Positions 20,605 to 28,985 of a DNA stretch of 64,000 bases are shown in pieces. Under the pieces are notes generated by a model, which had not been told where the DNA came from, ran no database searches, and was given only the letters and a program-made list of their open reading frames with translations. A program made the translations under genes and the position numbers. Positions within the stretch are counted from its first letter, which is position 1; every line of letters begins with the position of its first letter. The DNA is from Arthrobacter gandavensis (GTDB lineage Bacteria > Actinomycetota > Actinomycetes > Actinomycetales > Micrococcaceae), in NCBI RefSeq assembly GCF_015355785.1, contig NZ_JADKYW010000005.1, forward strand, positions 396,226 through 460,225. Direction: 5' to 3'.

Positions 20605-21975
20605 TTAGACTCCCGCGCCTTCAGAGGCTTTCAGCGAGAGGTTAGCTTCGACGACCTCGGCGAGTTTCGCCGCGACGCTCTGCGCGGTGTCCATGTCCGC
20701 CGCTTCAACCATGACGCGCACCAGCGGTTCGGTTCCCGACGGCCGCAGCAGGACCCTGCCGGTTTCCCCAAGCTTCTCCTGGGCATCGATGACGGCCTGG
20801 CGGACAGCCTCGTTGGTGGCCGCTGCCGTCTTGTCTACGTTCTTGACGTTGATGAGCACCTGTGGGAGCTTGTCCATGATGCTCGCAAGCTGCTTGAGGC
20901 TGCGGCCCGTCTTGGCCAGCTGAGCGGCCAGCTGCAGGCCGGTCAGGACGCCGTCACCGGTGGTGGCGTACTTCGAGAAGATGACGTGGCCGGACTGCTC
21001 ACCGCCCAGGCTGTAACCGCCTTCGCGCATGGCTTCGAGCACGTACCGGTCCCCAACCCCGGTTTCGCGGATGCTGATGCCGGCCTCGCGCAGCGCCAGC
21101 TTGAGGCCAAGGTTGCTCATGACCGTGGCGACGAGGGCGTCGTCCTTGAGTTCTCCCGACGCTTTCATGGCTACGGCCATGATCGCCATGATCTGGTCAC
21201 CGTCCACAATGCTGCCTTCGGCGTCCACGGCGAGGCAGCGGTCCGCATCGCCGTCGTGCGCGATGCCAAGGTCCGCCCCATGCTCAAGGACAGCGGCCTG
21301 CAGCTGCCCCAGGTGCGTTGATCCGTAGCCGTCATTGATGTTGACGCCGTCAGGATCGGCGCCGATGACAACTACCTCCGCCCCGGCGTCTGCGAAGACC
21401 TGGGGTGAGCAGCCGCTGGCAGCACCATGCGCGCAGTCCAGCACCACCTTGATGCCGTCAAGCCGGTTGGGAAGAGTCTGCAGCAGGTGAACTACATAGC
21501 GGTCCTCAGCGTCCGCAAAACGCTTGATGCGTCCCACTGCGGCTCCGGTAGGCCGGAGGCTGGGTACCTGCATCTCGGCCTCGATGGCGTCTTCAAGTGC
21601 GTCGTCGAGCTTCTGCCCGCCGCGGGCCAGGAACTTGATGCCGTTATCCGGTGCGGCGTTGTGGGAAGCGGAGATCATGACGCCGAAGTCTGCTTCAAGG
21701 TCCGCTACCAGGAACGCTGCAGCCGGAGTGGGCAGGATCCCGGCGTCGAAGACGTCCACCCCTGAACTGGCCAGTCCGGCCTCCACGGCTGCGGAGATGA
21801 AGTCGCCGCTGATACGCGGGTCCCGCGCCACCACTGCAACCGGACGCTTACCGCCGGGCACCTGCCGGTGACCGAGCACCACCGCTGCCGCTTGCGCCAG
21901 TCCCAGGGCGACCTCTGCGGTAATGAGTCCGTTGGCCAGGCCCCGAACCCCGTCGGTACCAAACAGTCGTGTCAT
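20605..21975 (-). CDS. glmM: Phosphoglucosamine mutase GlmM
   Basis: Interconverts glucosamine-6-phosphate and glucosamine-1-phosphate for UDP-GlcNAc synthesis. The 456-aa protein starts [12 protein letters not shown] and has the phosphoserine loop ISASHN with S104, the metal site DGDADR, and the C-terminal [14 protein letters not shown] phosphate-binding loop. ATG at 21975 has AAGGAT about 6 nt upstream; longer upstream open frame is not supported. GlmS, which supplies its substrate, is encoded at 17145-19022 on the same strand. Confidence 0.97.
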   Translation of the reverse strand: MTRLFGTDGVRGLANGLITAEVALGLAQAAAVVLGHRQVPGGKRPVAVVARDPRISGDFISAAVEAGLASSGVDVFDAGILPTPAAAFLVADLEADFGVMISASHNAAPDNGIKFLARGGQKLDDALEDAIEAEMQVPSLRPTGAAVGRIKRFADAEDRYVVHLLQTLPNRLDGIKVVLDCAHGAASGCSPQVFADAGAEVVVIGADPDGVNINDGYGSTHLGQLQAAVLEHGADLGIAHDGDADRCLAVDAEGSIVDGDQIMAIMAVAMKASGELKDDALVATVMSNLGLKLALREAGISIRETGVGDRYVLEAMREGGYSLGGEQSGHVIFSKYATTGDGVLTGLQLAAQLAKTGRSLKQLASIMDKLPQVLINVKNVDKTAAATNEAVRQAVIDAQEKLGETGRVLLRPSGTEPLVRVMVEAADMDTAQSVAAKLAEVVEANLSLKASEGAGV

Positions 21976-22314
21976 AAAAATATCCTTAAAGCATGCGGCC
22001 GCCAGGAAGAACCGGGAACGTGGGGGGCTGCCCGGCCGGGGGCAGGCACGACCCCCGCGCCCATTCTGCCACCACATTATCGTCCGCGGCGAAACCCCCG
22101 GCCCCTCCCGTCGGGTCGAATGGGCGTATTTTTCTTTCCACAGGTCCGGGAATCCCGCGCTGGCTTGGGACTTCAGCCCTTCGGTGTCCGATGCGGCACA
22201 CTTACCCGCTTGGCACCCGCTCCGGGCCGCCCCCGCTGTGCCGGCTCCAACTCTGGTTTCCAACACCTGGAGGCCCCGGGTTCTGCTTCTTAACGGGCCT
22301 ACATAGGGCCGGGC

Positions 22315-22354
22315 ATGCGGAAGGCCCCCGGCAACTGCCGGGGGCCTTCCGCAT
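22315..22354. terminator. 19-bp perfect palindrome between rpsI and glmM
   Basis: Arms at 22315-22333 and 22336-22354 are perfectly complementary around 2 nt, so the real loop is a few nt larger. It is symmetric and would act in either direction. It lies about 340 nt upstream of glmM, which may be insulated by it from the ribosomal genes. Confidence 0.6.
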
Positions 22355-22382
22355 AAACCCTCTGATTCCACCCGCCCAAACA

Positions 22383-22536
22383 AGCGCTTGTGGAGCCAAG
22401 TGCCAATTCGGCGCGAGGGCCCCAAAAGGACAGGCGCTCCAGCACCTGCCGATCGGGACGGCGCGTTTTAGCGCTTGTGGAGCCAAGCGCCAATTCGGCG
22501 CGAGGGCCCCAAAGGGCAGGCGCTCCGGCGCCTGCC
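22383..22536. repeat. Two copies of a ~68-bp direct repeat, 87-nt period
   Basis: Units at 22383-22450 and 22470-22536 differ by a few substitutions and one indel. Both begin AGCGCTTGTGGAGCCA and contain GGCGCGAGGGCCCC. The second contains the intact rpsI terminator, and the first a decayed version of it. The first ten bases also match the complement of the rpsI 3' end. Confidence 0.7.
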
Positions 22537-22540
22537 CTTT
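22511..22540 (-). terminator. Terminator after rpsI
   Basis: A perfect 13-bp stem (22511-22523 and 22528-22540) with a 4-nt loop. The arms end in AAA/TTT so it can act in both directions. It lies 14 nt beyond the rpsI stop. Confidence 0.8.
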
Positions 22541-22553
22541 GGGTAGCGCTGAA

Positions 22554-23051
22554 TTAGCGCTTGGAGTACTGAGGCGCCTTGCGGGCCTTCTTGAGACCAG
22601 CCTTCTTGCGCTCGATGACGCGGGCATCACGAGTCAGGAAGCCGGCCTTCTTCAGTGCCGGGCGGTTGTTCTCGCGGTCGATCTCGTTCAGCGAGCGGGC
22701 CACGCCGAGACGCAGTGCGCCGGCCTGGCCGGACGCGCCGCCACCATGGATGCGGGCGATGACGTCGTAGGCGCCGTCGAGGTCGAGGAGCTTGAACGGC
22801 TCGTTGACTTCCTGCTGGTGCAGCTTGTTCGGGAAGTAGTCAGCCAGTTCGCGGCCGTTAACGATCCACTTGCCGGTACCGGGAACAACGCGCACGCGGG
22901 CGATTGCTTCCTTGCGGCGGCCAACTGCGGAACCTGCAACGGTCAGGGCCGGGCGCTCCTTAACGGCCGATTCGGCAGCGTCAGGGGATTCCGAGGTGTA
23001 GCTGGTGAGCTCCTCGGTGTTTTCATTCAGCTCTTCAGTGTTCTGAGCCAC
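22554..23051 (-). CDS. rpsI: 30S ribosomal protein S9
   Basis: A 165-aa S9. The core starts at [21 protein letters not shown], and the C-terminus ends QYSKR, the tail that contacts P-site tRNA. The first 35-40 residues are an acidic Glu/Thr/Ser-rich extension seen in actinobacterial S9 proteins. The start is GTG at 23051. rplM lies 39 nt upstream and the two form one operon, ending at the terminator at 22511. Confidence 0.97.
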   Translation of the reverse strand: MAQNTEELNENTEELTSYTSESPDAAESAVKERPALTVAGSAVGRRKEAIARVRVVPGTGKWIVNGRELADYFPNKLHQQEVNEPFKLLDLDGAYDVIARIHGGGASGQAGALRLGVARSLNEIDRENNRPALKKAGFLTRDARVIERKKAGLKKARKAPQYSKR

Positions 23052-23090
23052 GATTCTCCTTGAATTTATTTCTTAGTTGGCGGGCCAGAA

Positions 23091-23534
23091 CTACTGGGCG
23101 ACCTGGGTGATTTCGAAGGTCTTGGGCTGCTGGGCGGCGTGCGGGTGCTCGGCACCCTTGTACACCTTCAGCTTGCCCATCTGCTGTGCAGCAAGGGAAT
23201 TCTTGGGCAGCATGCCGCGGATGGCCTTCTCAACTGCGCGCACCGGGTTCTTCTCCAGCAGTTCGGCGTAGTTGACGGAGGACAGGCCGCCCGGGAAACC
23301 CGAGTGGCGGTAGGCACGCTTCTGTTCGAGCTTGGCGCCGGTCAGGGCAACCTTCTCAGCGTTGATGATGATGACGAAATCGCCCATGTCCATGTGGGGA
23401 GCAAAGGTCGGCTTGTGCTTTCCGCGCAGCAGTGTTGCGGTCTGGCTGGCAAGACGGCCTAGGACAACGTCGGTGGCGTCAATGACGTGCCACTGGCGGT
23501 TGATGTCGCCGGGCTTCGGGGTGTACGTACGCAC
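23091..23534 (-). CDS. rplM: 50S ribosomal protein L13
   Basis: A 147-aa L13 of normal length. The family motifs [33 protein letters not shown]-like and MLPKNSLA are present. Start GTG at 23534. It is the first gene of rplM-rpsI and follows a long leader from the promoter near 23750. Confidence 0.97.
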   Translation of the reverse strand: MRTYTPKPGDINRQWHVIDATDVVLGRLASQTATLLRGKHKPTFAPHMDMGDFVIIINAEKVALTGAKLEQKRAYRHSGFPGGLSSVNYAELLEKNPVRAVEKAIRGMLPKNSLAAQQMGKLKVYKGAEHPHAAQQPKTFEITQVAQ

Positions 23535-23743
23535 GGTTTTTGCCTTCGTTTCTTCTTCTTAGGTGGCGCGCTGCGCATGGATGCCATACGCAGTGCAGCT
23601 TCTCTATGCGTTACCGGATGGTCAGGTGAGGACTGAATTAACCAGTGGTCCTGAGATCTCGGCTATCTCCCCGGGGCCAGGTGGCTCTGCAACTGAGCCG
23701 CTCCCGTGGGCATAGGCCTATCGAGGTAGGACACGCACAACGA
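23535..23743 (-). ncRNA. Structured 5' leader of rplM
   Basis: From the predicted start near 23743 to the rplM GTG is about 209 nt, unusually long for this genome's compact genes. It contains GGCTCAGTTGCAGAGCC and further short inverted repeats. L13 leaders are known autoregulatory RNAs in other bacteria. I infer one here but cannot match it to a known model. Confidence 0.4.
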
Positions 23744-23749
23744 CTATAA

Positions 23750-23778
23750 ACAATAGCCTGCTTGCCGGGTCAGGTCAA
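23750..23778 (-). promoter_or_regulatory. rplM-rpsI promoter
   Basis: On the minus strand TTGACC (23773-23778), a 17-nt spacer and TATTGT (23750-23755) make a good SigA-type promoter. It lies about 210 nt before the rplM start codon and just beyond the truA stop. Confidence 0.6.
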
Positions 23779-23812
23779 AGTACCGGCAGGCATGCCACTG
23801 TCCGGGACTATT

Positions 23813-24742
23813 CTATTCCCTCCGGGCCCGCGTTGCTTCCGCCCGGGCGCGGAGCTCGGCCTCCCCGGGATACTTCACTTCTTCAAGCACCAGCGGATGG
23901 GGCGGGGCGAGCTTGGACTTTGAGTCCCGGACCCTGGCGAACATCCGTTCGGCCAGCCAGCCCGGGGCCCTTTCCCCCGTTCCCACCAGCAGCGAACCGC
24001 CAATCAGGGAGCGGACCATGTTGTGGCAGAAGGCATCGGCCTTCAGCCGTGCTTCGAGGATGCCGTCCTCTCGCCTGGTAAACGTGAACTCCTGCAGTTC
24101 ACGCACTGTCGTTGCACGCTCGCGGGGTTTGCAGAAGGAGAGGAAATCCTGCACGCCAAGCACGCCCGAAGCAGCCTCATTCATCGCTGCTTCATTCAGT
24201 TCCGCCTTGTGCCACAGGGTGGTGCCGCGCTGCAGCGGATCCCAGCCCTGCTGGTTGTCGGCGATGCGGTAGCTGTAGCGGCGCCACAGCGCCGAGAACC
24301 GGGCGTCGAAGCCCTCAGGGGCAAGCGAAGCCCGGTGAACCTCGATGGCGCCGGCCATGGCTTCCACGGCCCTTCGTGACAGGCCGGCTTCCTTGAGCGG
24401 TACCGTCAGCTCACGGTTCAGGACTCCGCGCAGCCTGCGCCTGAACGCTTCGTCCGGAGGAAGGTCAGTACTCCGGGCCAGGCCGGTCCATTCATCAGCG
24501 GCGGCGTCGAAGTGCACCACCTGCCCGCGTGCGTGTACCCCGGCATCGGTCCGTCCTGCGACAGTAACGCGCACCGGACGGCGGAAGAGCACCGCCAGTG
24601 AAACCTCCAGTGTTCCCTGGACGGTCACCAGCCCCGGCTGCGTGGCCCAGCCTGCAAACGGAGCGCCGTCGTAGGAAAGGTCAAGCCGAATACGAAGAGG
24701 CCCGCCGTCCGGGTTAGGGACAGCGGGCCTCTCGATCGTCAT
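23813..24742 (-). CDS. truA: tRNA pseudouridine(38-40) synthase TruA
   Basis: Makes pseudouridine at positions 38-40 of the tRNA anticodon arm. The 309-aa protein has the catalytic Asp at D66 in GRTDAG, plus LRLDLSYDGAPFAGW near the N-terminus and the CHNMVRSLIGG motif at the C-terminus. ATG 24742 lies 37 nt after rplQ. This is a normal neighbour of rplQ in the alpha operon. Confidence 0.95.
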   Translation of the reverse strand: MTIERPAVPNPDGGPLRIRLDLSYDGAPFAGWATQPGLVTVQGTLEVSLAVLFRRPVRVTVAGRTDAGVHARGQVVHFDAAADEWTGLARSTDLPPDEAFRRRLRGVLNRELTVPLKEAGLSRRAVEAMAGAIEVHRASLAPEGFDARFSALWRRYSYRIADNQQGWDPLQRGTTLWHKAELNEAAMNEAASGVLGVQDFLSFCKPRERATTVRELQEFTFTRREDGILEARLKADAFCHNMVRSLIGGSLLVGTGERAPGWLAERMFARVRDSKSKLAPPHPLVLEEVKYPGEAELRARAEATRARRE

Positions 24743-24779
24743 GCCCCAATATTAAGGGCACAGCGCGGAAATCCGAGAA

Positions 24780-25334
24780 TTACTTCTTCTCTTCGGTTTC
24801 CTCGGCAGCTTCGTCAGCGGAGTCTGCAGACTCTGCGGATTCCGCCGAGTCGGCAGACTCAGCAGAATCGGCGGAATCGCTGGAGTCAGCCGAATCGGCG
24901 GACTCTGCAACCGGAGCCGGAGCAGCGGCGGCAGCAGCGGTGGAAGCCTCAGCCACGACGGACTGCTTGGCGGAAAGCGGCTCCAGCACCAGTTCGATGA
25001 CGGCCATGGGAGCGTTGTCGCCCTTGCGGTTGCCGATCTTGGTGATGCGGGTGTAGCCGCCGTCGCGCTGTGCTACGGCCGGCGCGATCTCGGTGAAGAG
25101 CTCGTGGACGAGGCCCTTGTCGGAGATCAGGGCCAGGACGCGGCGGCGGGAAGACAGGTCTCCGCGCTTTGCGAAGGTGATCAGGCGCTCGGCATACGGG
25201 CGCAGGCGCTTGGCCTTGGTCACCGTGGTGGTGATCTGCTTGTGCTCGAACAGCTGGGCTGCCAGGTTCGCCAGCATCAGGCGCTGGTGAGCCGGGCTGC
25301 CTCCGAGGCGCTTACCCTTGGTGGGTGTAGGCAT
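24780..25334 (-). CDS. rplQ: 50S ribosomal protein L17 with repetitive acidic tail
   Basis: Residues 1-118 are a normal L17 ([25 protein letters not shown] start, [16 protein letters not shown] near the end of the core). The remaining about 65 residues are low-complexity Ala/Ser/Asp/Glu, with many ESADSAD-like repeats, ending TEEKK. The tail is repetitive at the DNA level too. Actinobacterial L17 proteins often have acidic tails, but this one is long and regular. It follows rpoA in the alpha operon, with a 64-nt gap. Confidence 0.96.
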   Translation of the reverse strand: MPTPTKGKRLGGSPAHQRLMLANLAAQLFEHKQITTTVTKAKRLRPYAERLITFAKRGDLSSRRRVLALISDKGLVHELFTEIAPAVAQRDGGYTRITKIGNRKGDNAPMAVIELVLEPLSAKQSVVAEASTAAAAAAPAPVAESADSADSSDSADSAESADSAESAESADSADEAAEETEEKK

Positions 25335-25398
25335 TACATTTTCTCCTCAAACGGTGCCGCGCAGTGCTCCTTGGCACTAACGGCAAGATTTTGCGTGT

Positions 25399-26415
25399 TT
25401 AGAGCTCGTCGTCCGAGAATTCGGACTCGTCCTCTTCGATGGCTGCGGCGCGGGCGGCCAGATCAAACCCGGGAGGGGAATCCTTCAGGGACAGACCCAG
25501 TTCAACCAGCTTCGCCTTCACCTCGTCGATGGACTTCGCACCGAAGTTGCGGATGTCCATCAGGTCAGCCTCGGAGCGGGCTACGAGTTCACCCACGGTG
25601 TGGATGCCTTCGCGCTTGAGGCAGTTGTAGGAGCGCACGGTCAGCTCGAGGTCCTCGATCGGCAGGGCCATGTCGGCTGCCAGTGCGGCGTCCGTGGGGC
25701 TCGGACCGATTTCGATGCCTTCTGCTGCAGTGTTCAGTTCGCGGGCCAGGCCGAAGAGCTCCACCAGGGTGGTGCCTGCAGAGGCGACGGCGTCGCGCGG
25801 TGCAATTGCATCCTTGGTTTCGACGTCGACGATCAGGCGGTCGAAGTCGGTGCGCTGCTCGACACGGGTGGCCTCCACGCGGAAGGTCACCTTCAGGACC
25901 GGCGAGTAGATGGAGTCAACCGGAATACGGCCAATCTCCTGGTCGCCGGACTTGTTCTGGCTTGCGGAAACATAGCCGCGTCCACGCTCGATGGTCAGTT
26001 CGAGTTCGAACTTGCCCTTCGAGTTCAGGGTGGCGATGTGCAAATCCGGGTTGTGGAACTCGACGCCGGCCGGCGGAGCAATGTCCGCGGCAGTGACGAC
26101 GCCGGGCCCCTGCTTGCGCAGGTAGGCCACGACGGGCTCGTCGTGCTCGGAGGACACCGAGAGGTTCTTGACGTTCAGGATGATCTCAGTGACATCCTCC
26201 TTAACGCCCGGAACGGTGGTGAACTCATGCAGAACTCCGTCGATCCGGATGCTGGTTACGGCAGCACCGGGGATGGAGGAAAGGAGCGTACGGCGAAGCG
26301 AGTTGCCAAGCGTGTAGCCGAAGCCCGGCTCCAGCGGCTCGATGATGAACCGGGAGCGGTTGTCGGCTACTACTTCTTCAGTGAGGGTGGGGCGCTGTGC
26401 AATGAGCACTTGCAT
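25399..26415 (-). CDS. rpoA: RNA polymerase alpha subunit
   Basis: A 338-aa alpha subunit. The N-terminal dimerisation domain (about 1-230) contains [27 protein letters not shown]. The C-terminal domain (about 250-315), which binds UP elements and activators, contains [22 protein letters not shown]-type helices and the [12 protein letters not shown] motif. An acidic tail ends the protein. ATG 26415 starts the family N-terminus. The rpsD gene often found before rpoA is absent here. Confidence 0.98.
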   Translation of the reverse strand: MQVLIAQRPTLTEEVVADNRSRFIIEPLEPGFGYTLGNSLRRTLLSSIPGAAVTSIRIDGVLHEFTTVPGVKEDVTEIILNVKNLSVSSEHDEPVVAYLRKQGPGVVTAADIAPPAGVEFHNPDLHIATLNSKGKFELELTIERGRGYVSASQNKSGDQEIGRIPVDSIYSPVLKVTFRVEATRVEQRTDFDRLIVDVETKDAIAPRDAVASAGTTLVELFGLARELNTAAEGIEIGPSPTDAALAADMALPIEDLELTVRSYNCLKREGIHTVGELVARSEADLMDIRNFGAKSIDEVKAKLVELGLSLKDSPPGFDLAARAAAIEEDESEFSDDEL

Positions 26416-26520
26416 TTCCTTTCAGCGAGCGTCCGCTATATGACGCAACACAAATGGTGGAAACGACGACGACGGGGACACCCCGCGCGCGTCTTGGACG
26501 GCTAGCAGCCTCGCACCCGG

Positions 26521-26574
26521 GCCTGTGCCGCGTCCGGTTCCCTGCCCTGCAGGAAACCGATACGCGGCGCAGGC
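26521..26574 (-). other. Long imperfect hairpin between rpsK and rpoA
   Basis: Outer arms 26521-26533 and 26562-26574 pair over 13 bp with one mismatch. Inner arms 26535-26544 and 26550-26559 pair over 10 bp with one G-U wobble. It lies just past the rpsK stop and about 105 nt before rpoA. It could be an attenuator, an RNase processing site or a terminator. A role in setting rpoA/rplQ levels is inference. Confidence 0.55.
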
Positions 26575-26592
26575 ACCGGCAACGAATGCGAA

Positions 26593-26994
26593 TTAGACGC
26601 GGCGGCGCTTCGGGGGACGGCAGCCGTTGTGTGCGCTCGGGGTGACATCCTGGATGGTGCCAACTTCCAGGCCGGTGGCCTGGAGCGAACGGATTGCGGT
26701 CTCGCGCCCGGATCCCGGACCCTTCACGAAGACGTCGACCTTGCGGACGCCGTGCTCCTGTGCGCGCTTGGCAGCGGCTTCAGCAGCCATCTGCGCAGCG
26801 AACGGGGTGGACTTACGGGAGCCCTTGAAGCCAACCTCACCGGCGGAAGCCCATGAGATGACAGCACCGGTCGGGTCCGTAATGGACACGATGGTGTTGT
26901 TGAAAGTGCTCTTGATATGCGCCTGGCCCAGCGCGATATTCTTCTTATCCTTGCGACGCGGCTTGCGTACCGCTCCACGAGTCTTGGGGGGCAT
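26593..26994 (-). CDS. rpsK: 30S ribosomal protein S11
   Basis: A 133-aa S11 from the 30S platform. It has [21 protein letters not shown], the S-W-A-S/A-G-x-x-G-F-K-G-S motif and the C-terminal [18 protein letters not shown]. Length and ends match the family. ATG at 26994. It follows rpsM by 67 nt. Confidence 0.98.
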   Translation of the reverse strand: MPPKTRGAVRKPRRKDKKNIALGQAHIKSTFNNTIVSITDPTGAVISWASAGEVGFKGSRKSTPFAAQMAAEAAAKRAQEHGVRKVDVFVKGPGSGRETAIRSLQATGLEVGTIQDVTPSAHNGCRPPKRRRV

Positions 26995-27061
26995 TACTTC
27001 TCCTACAAAGAGTTTGGTTTAGGTGACCTGGCTGTGCAGGTCATGGCCTGGACCGCGTTAT

Positions 27062-27439
27062 TTAGCGGCCGGCCTTCTTCTTACCGGCAACCGTGCGCTT
27101 CGGGCCCTTGCGGGTACGAGCGTTGGTCTTGGTGCGCTGGCCATGGACAGGCATGCCGCGGCGGTGGCGGATGCCCTGGTAGCTGCCAATCTCGACCTTG
27201 CGGCGGATGTCGGCTGCTACCTCGCGGCGGAGGTCACCCTCAACCTTGAAGTTGCCCTCGATGTAGTCACGCAGCTGAACGAGTTCAGCGTCGGTGAGGT
27301 CCTTGACGCGAGTATCCGGGCTGATGCCGGTCTCTGCCAGGGTCTGCTCTGCACGGGTCTTGCCCACGCCGTAGATGTAGGTAAGCGCAATGACAACCCG
27401 CTTTTCGCGGGGAATGTCTACGCCGGCGAGACGTGCCAT
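27062..27439 (-). CDS. rpsM: 30S ribosomal protein S13
   Basis: A 125-aa S13 that contacts tRNA and the B1 bridges. It starts [22 protein letters not shown] and has the [24 protein letters not shown] motif. The basic C-terminus ends GKKKAGR. ATG at 27439. It is 177 nt downstream of rpmJ. Confidence 0.98.
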   Translation of the reverse strand: MARLAGVDIPREKRVVIALTYIYGVGKTRAEQTLAETGISPDTRVKDLTDAELVQLRDYIEGNFKVEGDLRREVAADIRRKVEIGSYQGIRHRRGMPVHGQRTKTNARTRKGPKRTVAGKKKAGR

Positions 27440-27616
27440 ATTGGCGGTTCTCCTTTGGTGTTACCGGAGGTCTGAAGCAGTACGTCCCTGTTGCCAGGTC
27501 CCCGGCCTCCGTACCGGGGGTGTGCGTCACGCGTATCAGACGCTGTACTGCTCATATTCAATTACTACGCGTGGGCTGAGCGCGCTCCGGCACCGGGCCG
27601 GAGCAGGAGCCGCTGG

Positions 27617-27730
27617 TTAGCCCTGGCGCTGCTTGTGGCGCGGGTTCTCGCAGATCACCATGACTCGGCCGTTACGGCGAATCACCTTGCACTTATCGCA
27701 GATCTGCTTGACGCTCGGCTGGACCTTCAT
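27617..27730 (-). CDS. rpmJ: 50S ribosomal protein L36 (zinc-binding type)
   Basis: A 37-aa L36 starting [20 protein letters not shown]. The zinc ligands are C11, C14, C27 and H32, so it is the C+ type. It is short but its sequence and position between infA and rpsM are diagnostic. Its short length makes it easy to miss. ATG 27730 has GGAAAACC upstream. Confidence 0.95.
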   Translation of the reverse strand: MKVQPSVKQICDKCKVIRRNGRVMVICENPRHKQRQG

Positions 27731-27801
27731 GGTTTTCCTTTGCGTGGTTGCAGGGTTGAACTCCAGTTCCCTCCCGGAGGAGTGAACCGGAGCCTTGGTT
27801 G

Positions 27802-28023
27802 TTACTTGTAGCGGTAGACGATACGGCCCCGGGTGAGGTCGTACGGGCTAAGTTCCACCACAACGCGGTCTCCGGGGAGGATGCGAATGTAGTGTTGACG
27901 CATCTTTCCCGAGATGTGTGCGAGCACAATGTGGCCATTGGCCAGCTCAACGCGGAACATCGCGTTGGGCAGGGCTTCGTTGACCGAGCCCTCAATCTCT
28001 ATGACGCCGTCTTTCTTGGCCAT
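27802..28023 (-). CDS. infA: Translation initiation factor IF-1
   Basis: A 73-aa IF-1 with the S1/OB fold: [20 protein letters not shown] start and GRIVYRYK end, the usual family termini. GGAGGAT lies directly upstream of ATG 28023. It is the first gene of infA-rpmJ-rpsM-rpsK-rpoA-rplQ. Confidence 0.97.
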   Translation of the reverse strand: MAKKDGVIEIEGSVNEALPNAMFRVELANGHIVLAHISGKMRQHYIRILPGDRVVVELSPYDLTRGRIVYRYK

Positions 28024-28164
28024 ATCCTCCGCTAACGTCTGTGCCGCCCCAATTTGGCTTGGGCAGCGGTTTTTGGTGTTTGATGGCCTCTCTCGCCGAA
28101 CCCCGTCCCAGCCCGCGTGGAGGCGGATGGAAAAGGGCACGAATGTAGAGACAACCAACAGATA

Positions 28165-28194
28165 ACTCTACGGCACAGCTCCGATTATGTTAAA
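28165..28194 (-). promoter_or_regulatory. Candidate promoter for the infA-rpsM-rpoA operon
   Basis: On the minus strand TTTAAC (28189-28194), an 18-nt spacer and TAGAGT (28165-28170). It is upstream of infA in a 212-nt gap, where an operon promoter is expected, because map is not adjacent here. The -35 is weak. Confidence 0.35.
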
Positions 28195-28235
28195 TCCTTC
28201 AGGCCGGTTCCGGCCGCGGCAGGCGGTGTCGTGGT

Positions 28236-28985
28236 TTAGGCGTCCGTCCCGGACCACGCAGCAAGCTCCCCGGGGCGGTCGGTGATGATCCCGTCCACGC
28301 CTGCCCCGGCGGCCTCCGTCCACTGCCCTGCTTCATTCAGGGTCCACACGAGAACTTGAACGCCCGCGGCATGCAGCATCGGGACCAGGTTCGGGGATGC
28401 CCGCAATACCCCGCCGTGGGGGTTGCAGTACGAGCTTGCGGTCTCCGCAAGAAACTCCAGCAGGGGTTCCTGCCGTGCAGGTGCCGGCGCAGCCACGATA
28501 AGCAGGCCACGGTCTATGTCCGGCGCGGCCTCGTACAGGCTCCGCACGGTGTGCCGGGAGAAACCCTGAAGCACGCAGCGGCCGGCGATCCCGGTTTCCC
28601 TCAAAGTGCGCGCGGCGACGCCGGCCTGTTCCGGGGTCCACTCCCCCTTGAACTCCAGCAGCCAGCGCAGCTGCGGGTTGGCAGAGGCAAAGCGGGCCAG
28701 GTCTTCCAGGTCCGGTATGCCCTCCCCCGCGTATTCGGAGGAGAACCAGCTGCCGGCGTCTGCCTCGCGCAGCGCGGCGCCGGACAGTTCCGCTACCCGT
28801 CCGTTCCGCCCGCCGGTGCGGTCCAGTGTTTCATCGTGGATGAGCACGATTGTCCCGTCCGCGCTGAGCTGCAGGTCGGTTTCGATCATCCCGGCCCCGG
28901 CGGCGGCCGCTGATGCGAAGGCGGCGAGGGTGTTTTCGGGTGCGCGGGATGAGTTTCCGCGGTGCGCTATGTTCAGCAGGTTCAC
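28236..28985 (-). CDS. Glycerophosphodiester phosphodiesterase
   Basis: Hydrolyses glycerophosphodiesters to sn-glycerol-3-phosphate and an alcohol. The 249-aa protein lacks a signal peptide, so it is cytoplasmic like UgpQ. The GDPD motifs are AHRG (H8, R9), ENT (17-19), IETDLQLSADG and HDETLDRTG. GTG at 28985 overlaps the solute-binding gene stop as GTGA, so it is coupled to the ABC importer, and this supports a glycerophosphodiester substrate for the importer. Confidence 0.92.
   Translation of the reverse strand: MNLLNIAHRGNSSRAPENTLAAFASAAAAGAGMIETDLQLSADGTIVLIHDETLDRTGGRNGRVAELSGAALREADAGSWFSSEYAGEGIPDLEDLARFASANPQLRWLLEFKGEWTPEQAGVAARTLRETGIAGRCVLQGFSRHTVRSLYEAAPDIDRGLLIVAAPAPARQEPLLEFLAETASSYCNPHGGVLRASPNLVPMLHAAGVQVLVWTLNEAGQWTEAAGAGVDGIITDRPGELAAWSGTDA

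Larger units (their letters stand above)
21976..22553. other. 578-nt intergenic region between rpsI and glmM
   Basis: No gene is supported here. It holds the rpsI terminator (22511-22540), a second strong hairpin (22315-22354), two copies of an 87-nt-period direct repeat (22383-22536), and the 5' region of glmM. A translated frame across the repeats (for example APQALKR) looks like chance. Confidence 0.6.

Noticed and set aside
22383-22536. Possible CRISPR array from the 87-nt periodic repeat
   Set aside because: There are only two units, the repeat is about 68 bp and imperfect, and no cas genes are near.
22202-22630. Minus-strand frame across the repeats between rpsI and glmM
   Set aside because: It overlaps rpsI, its protein repeats only mirror the DNA repeat, and it contains two strong hairpins.
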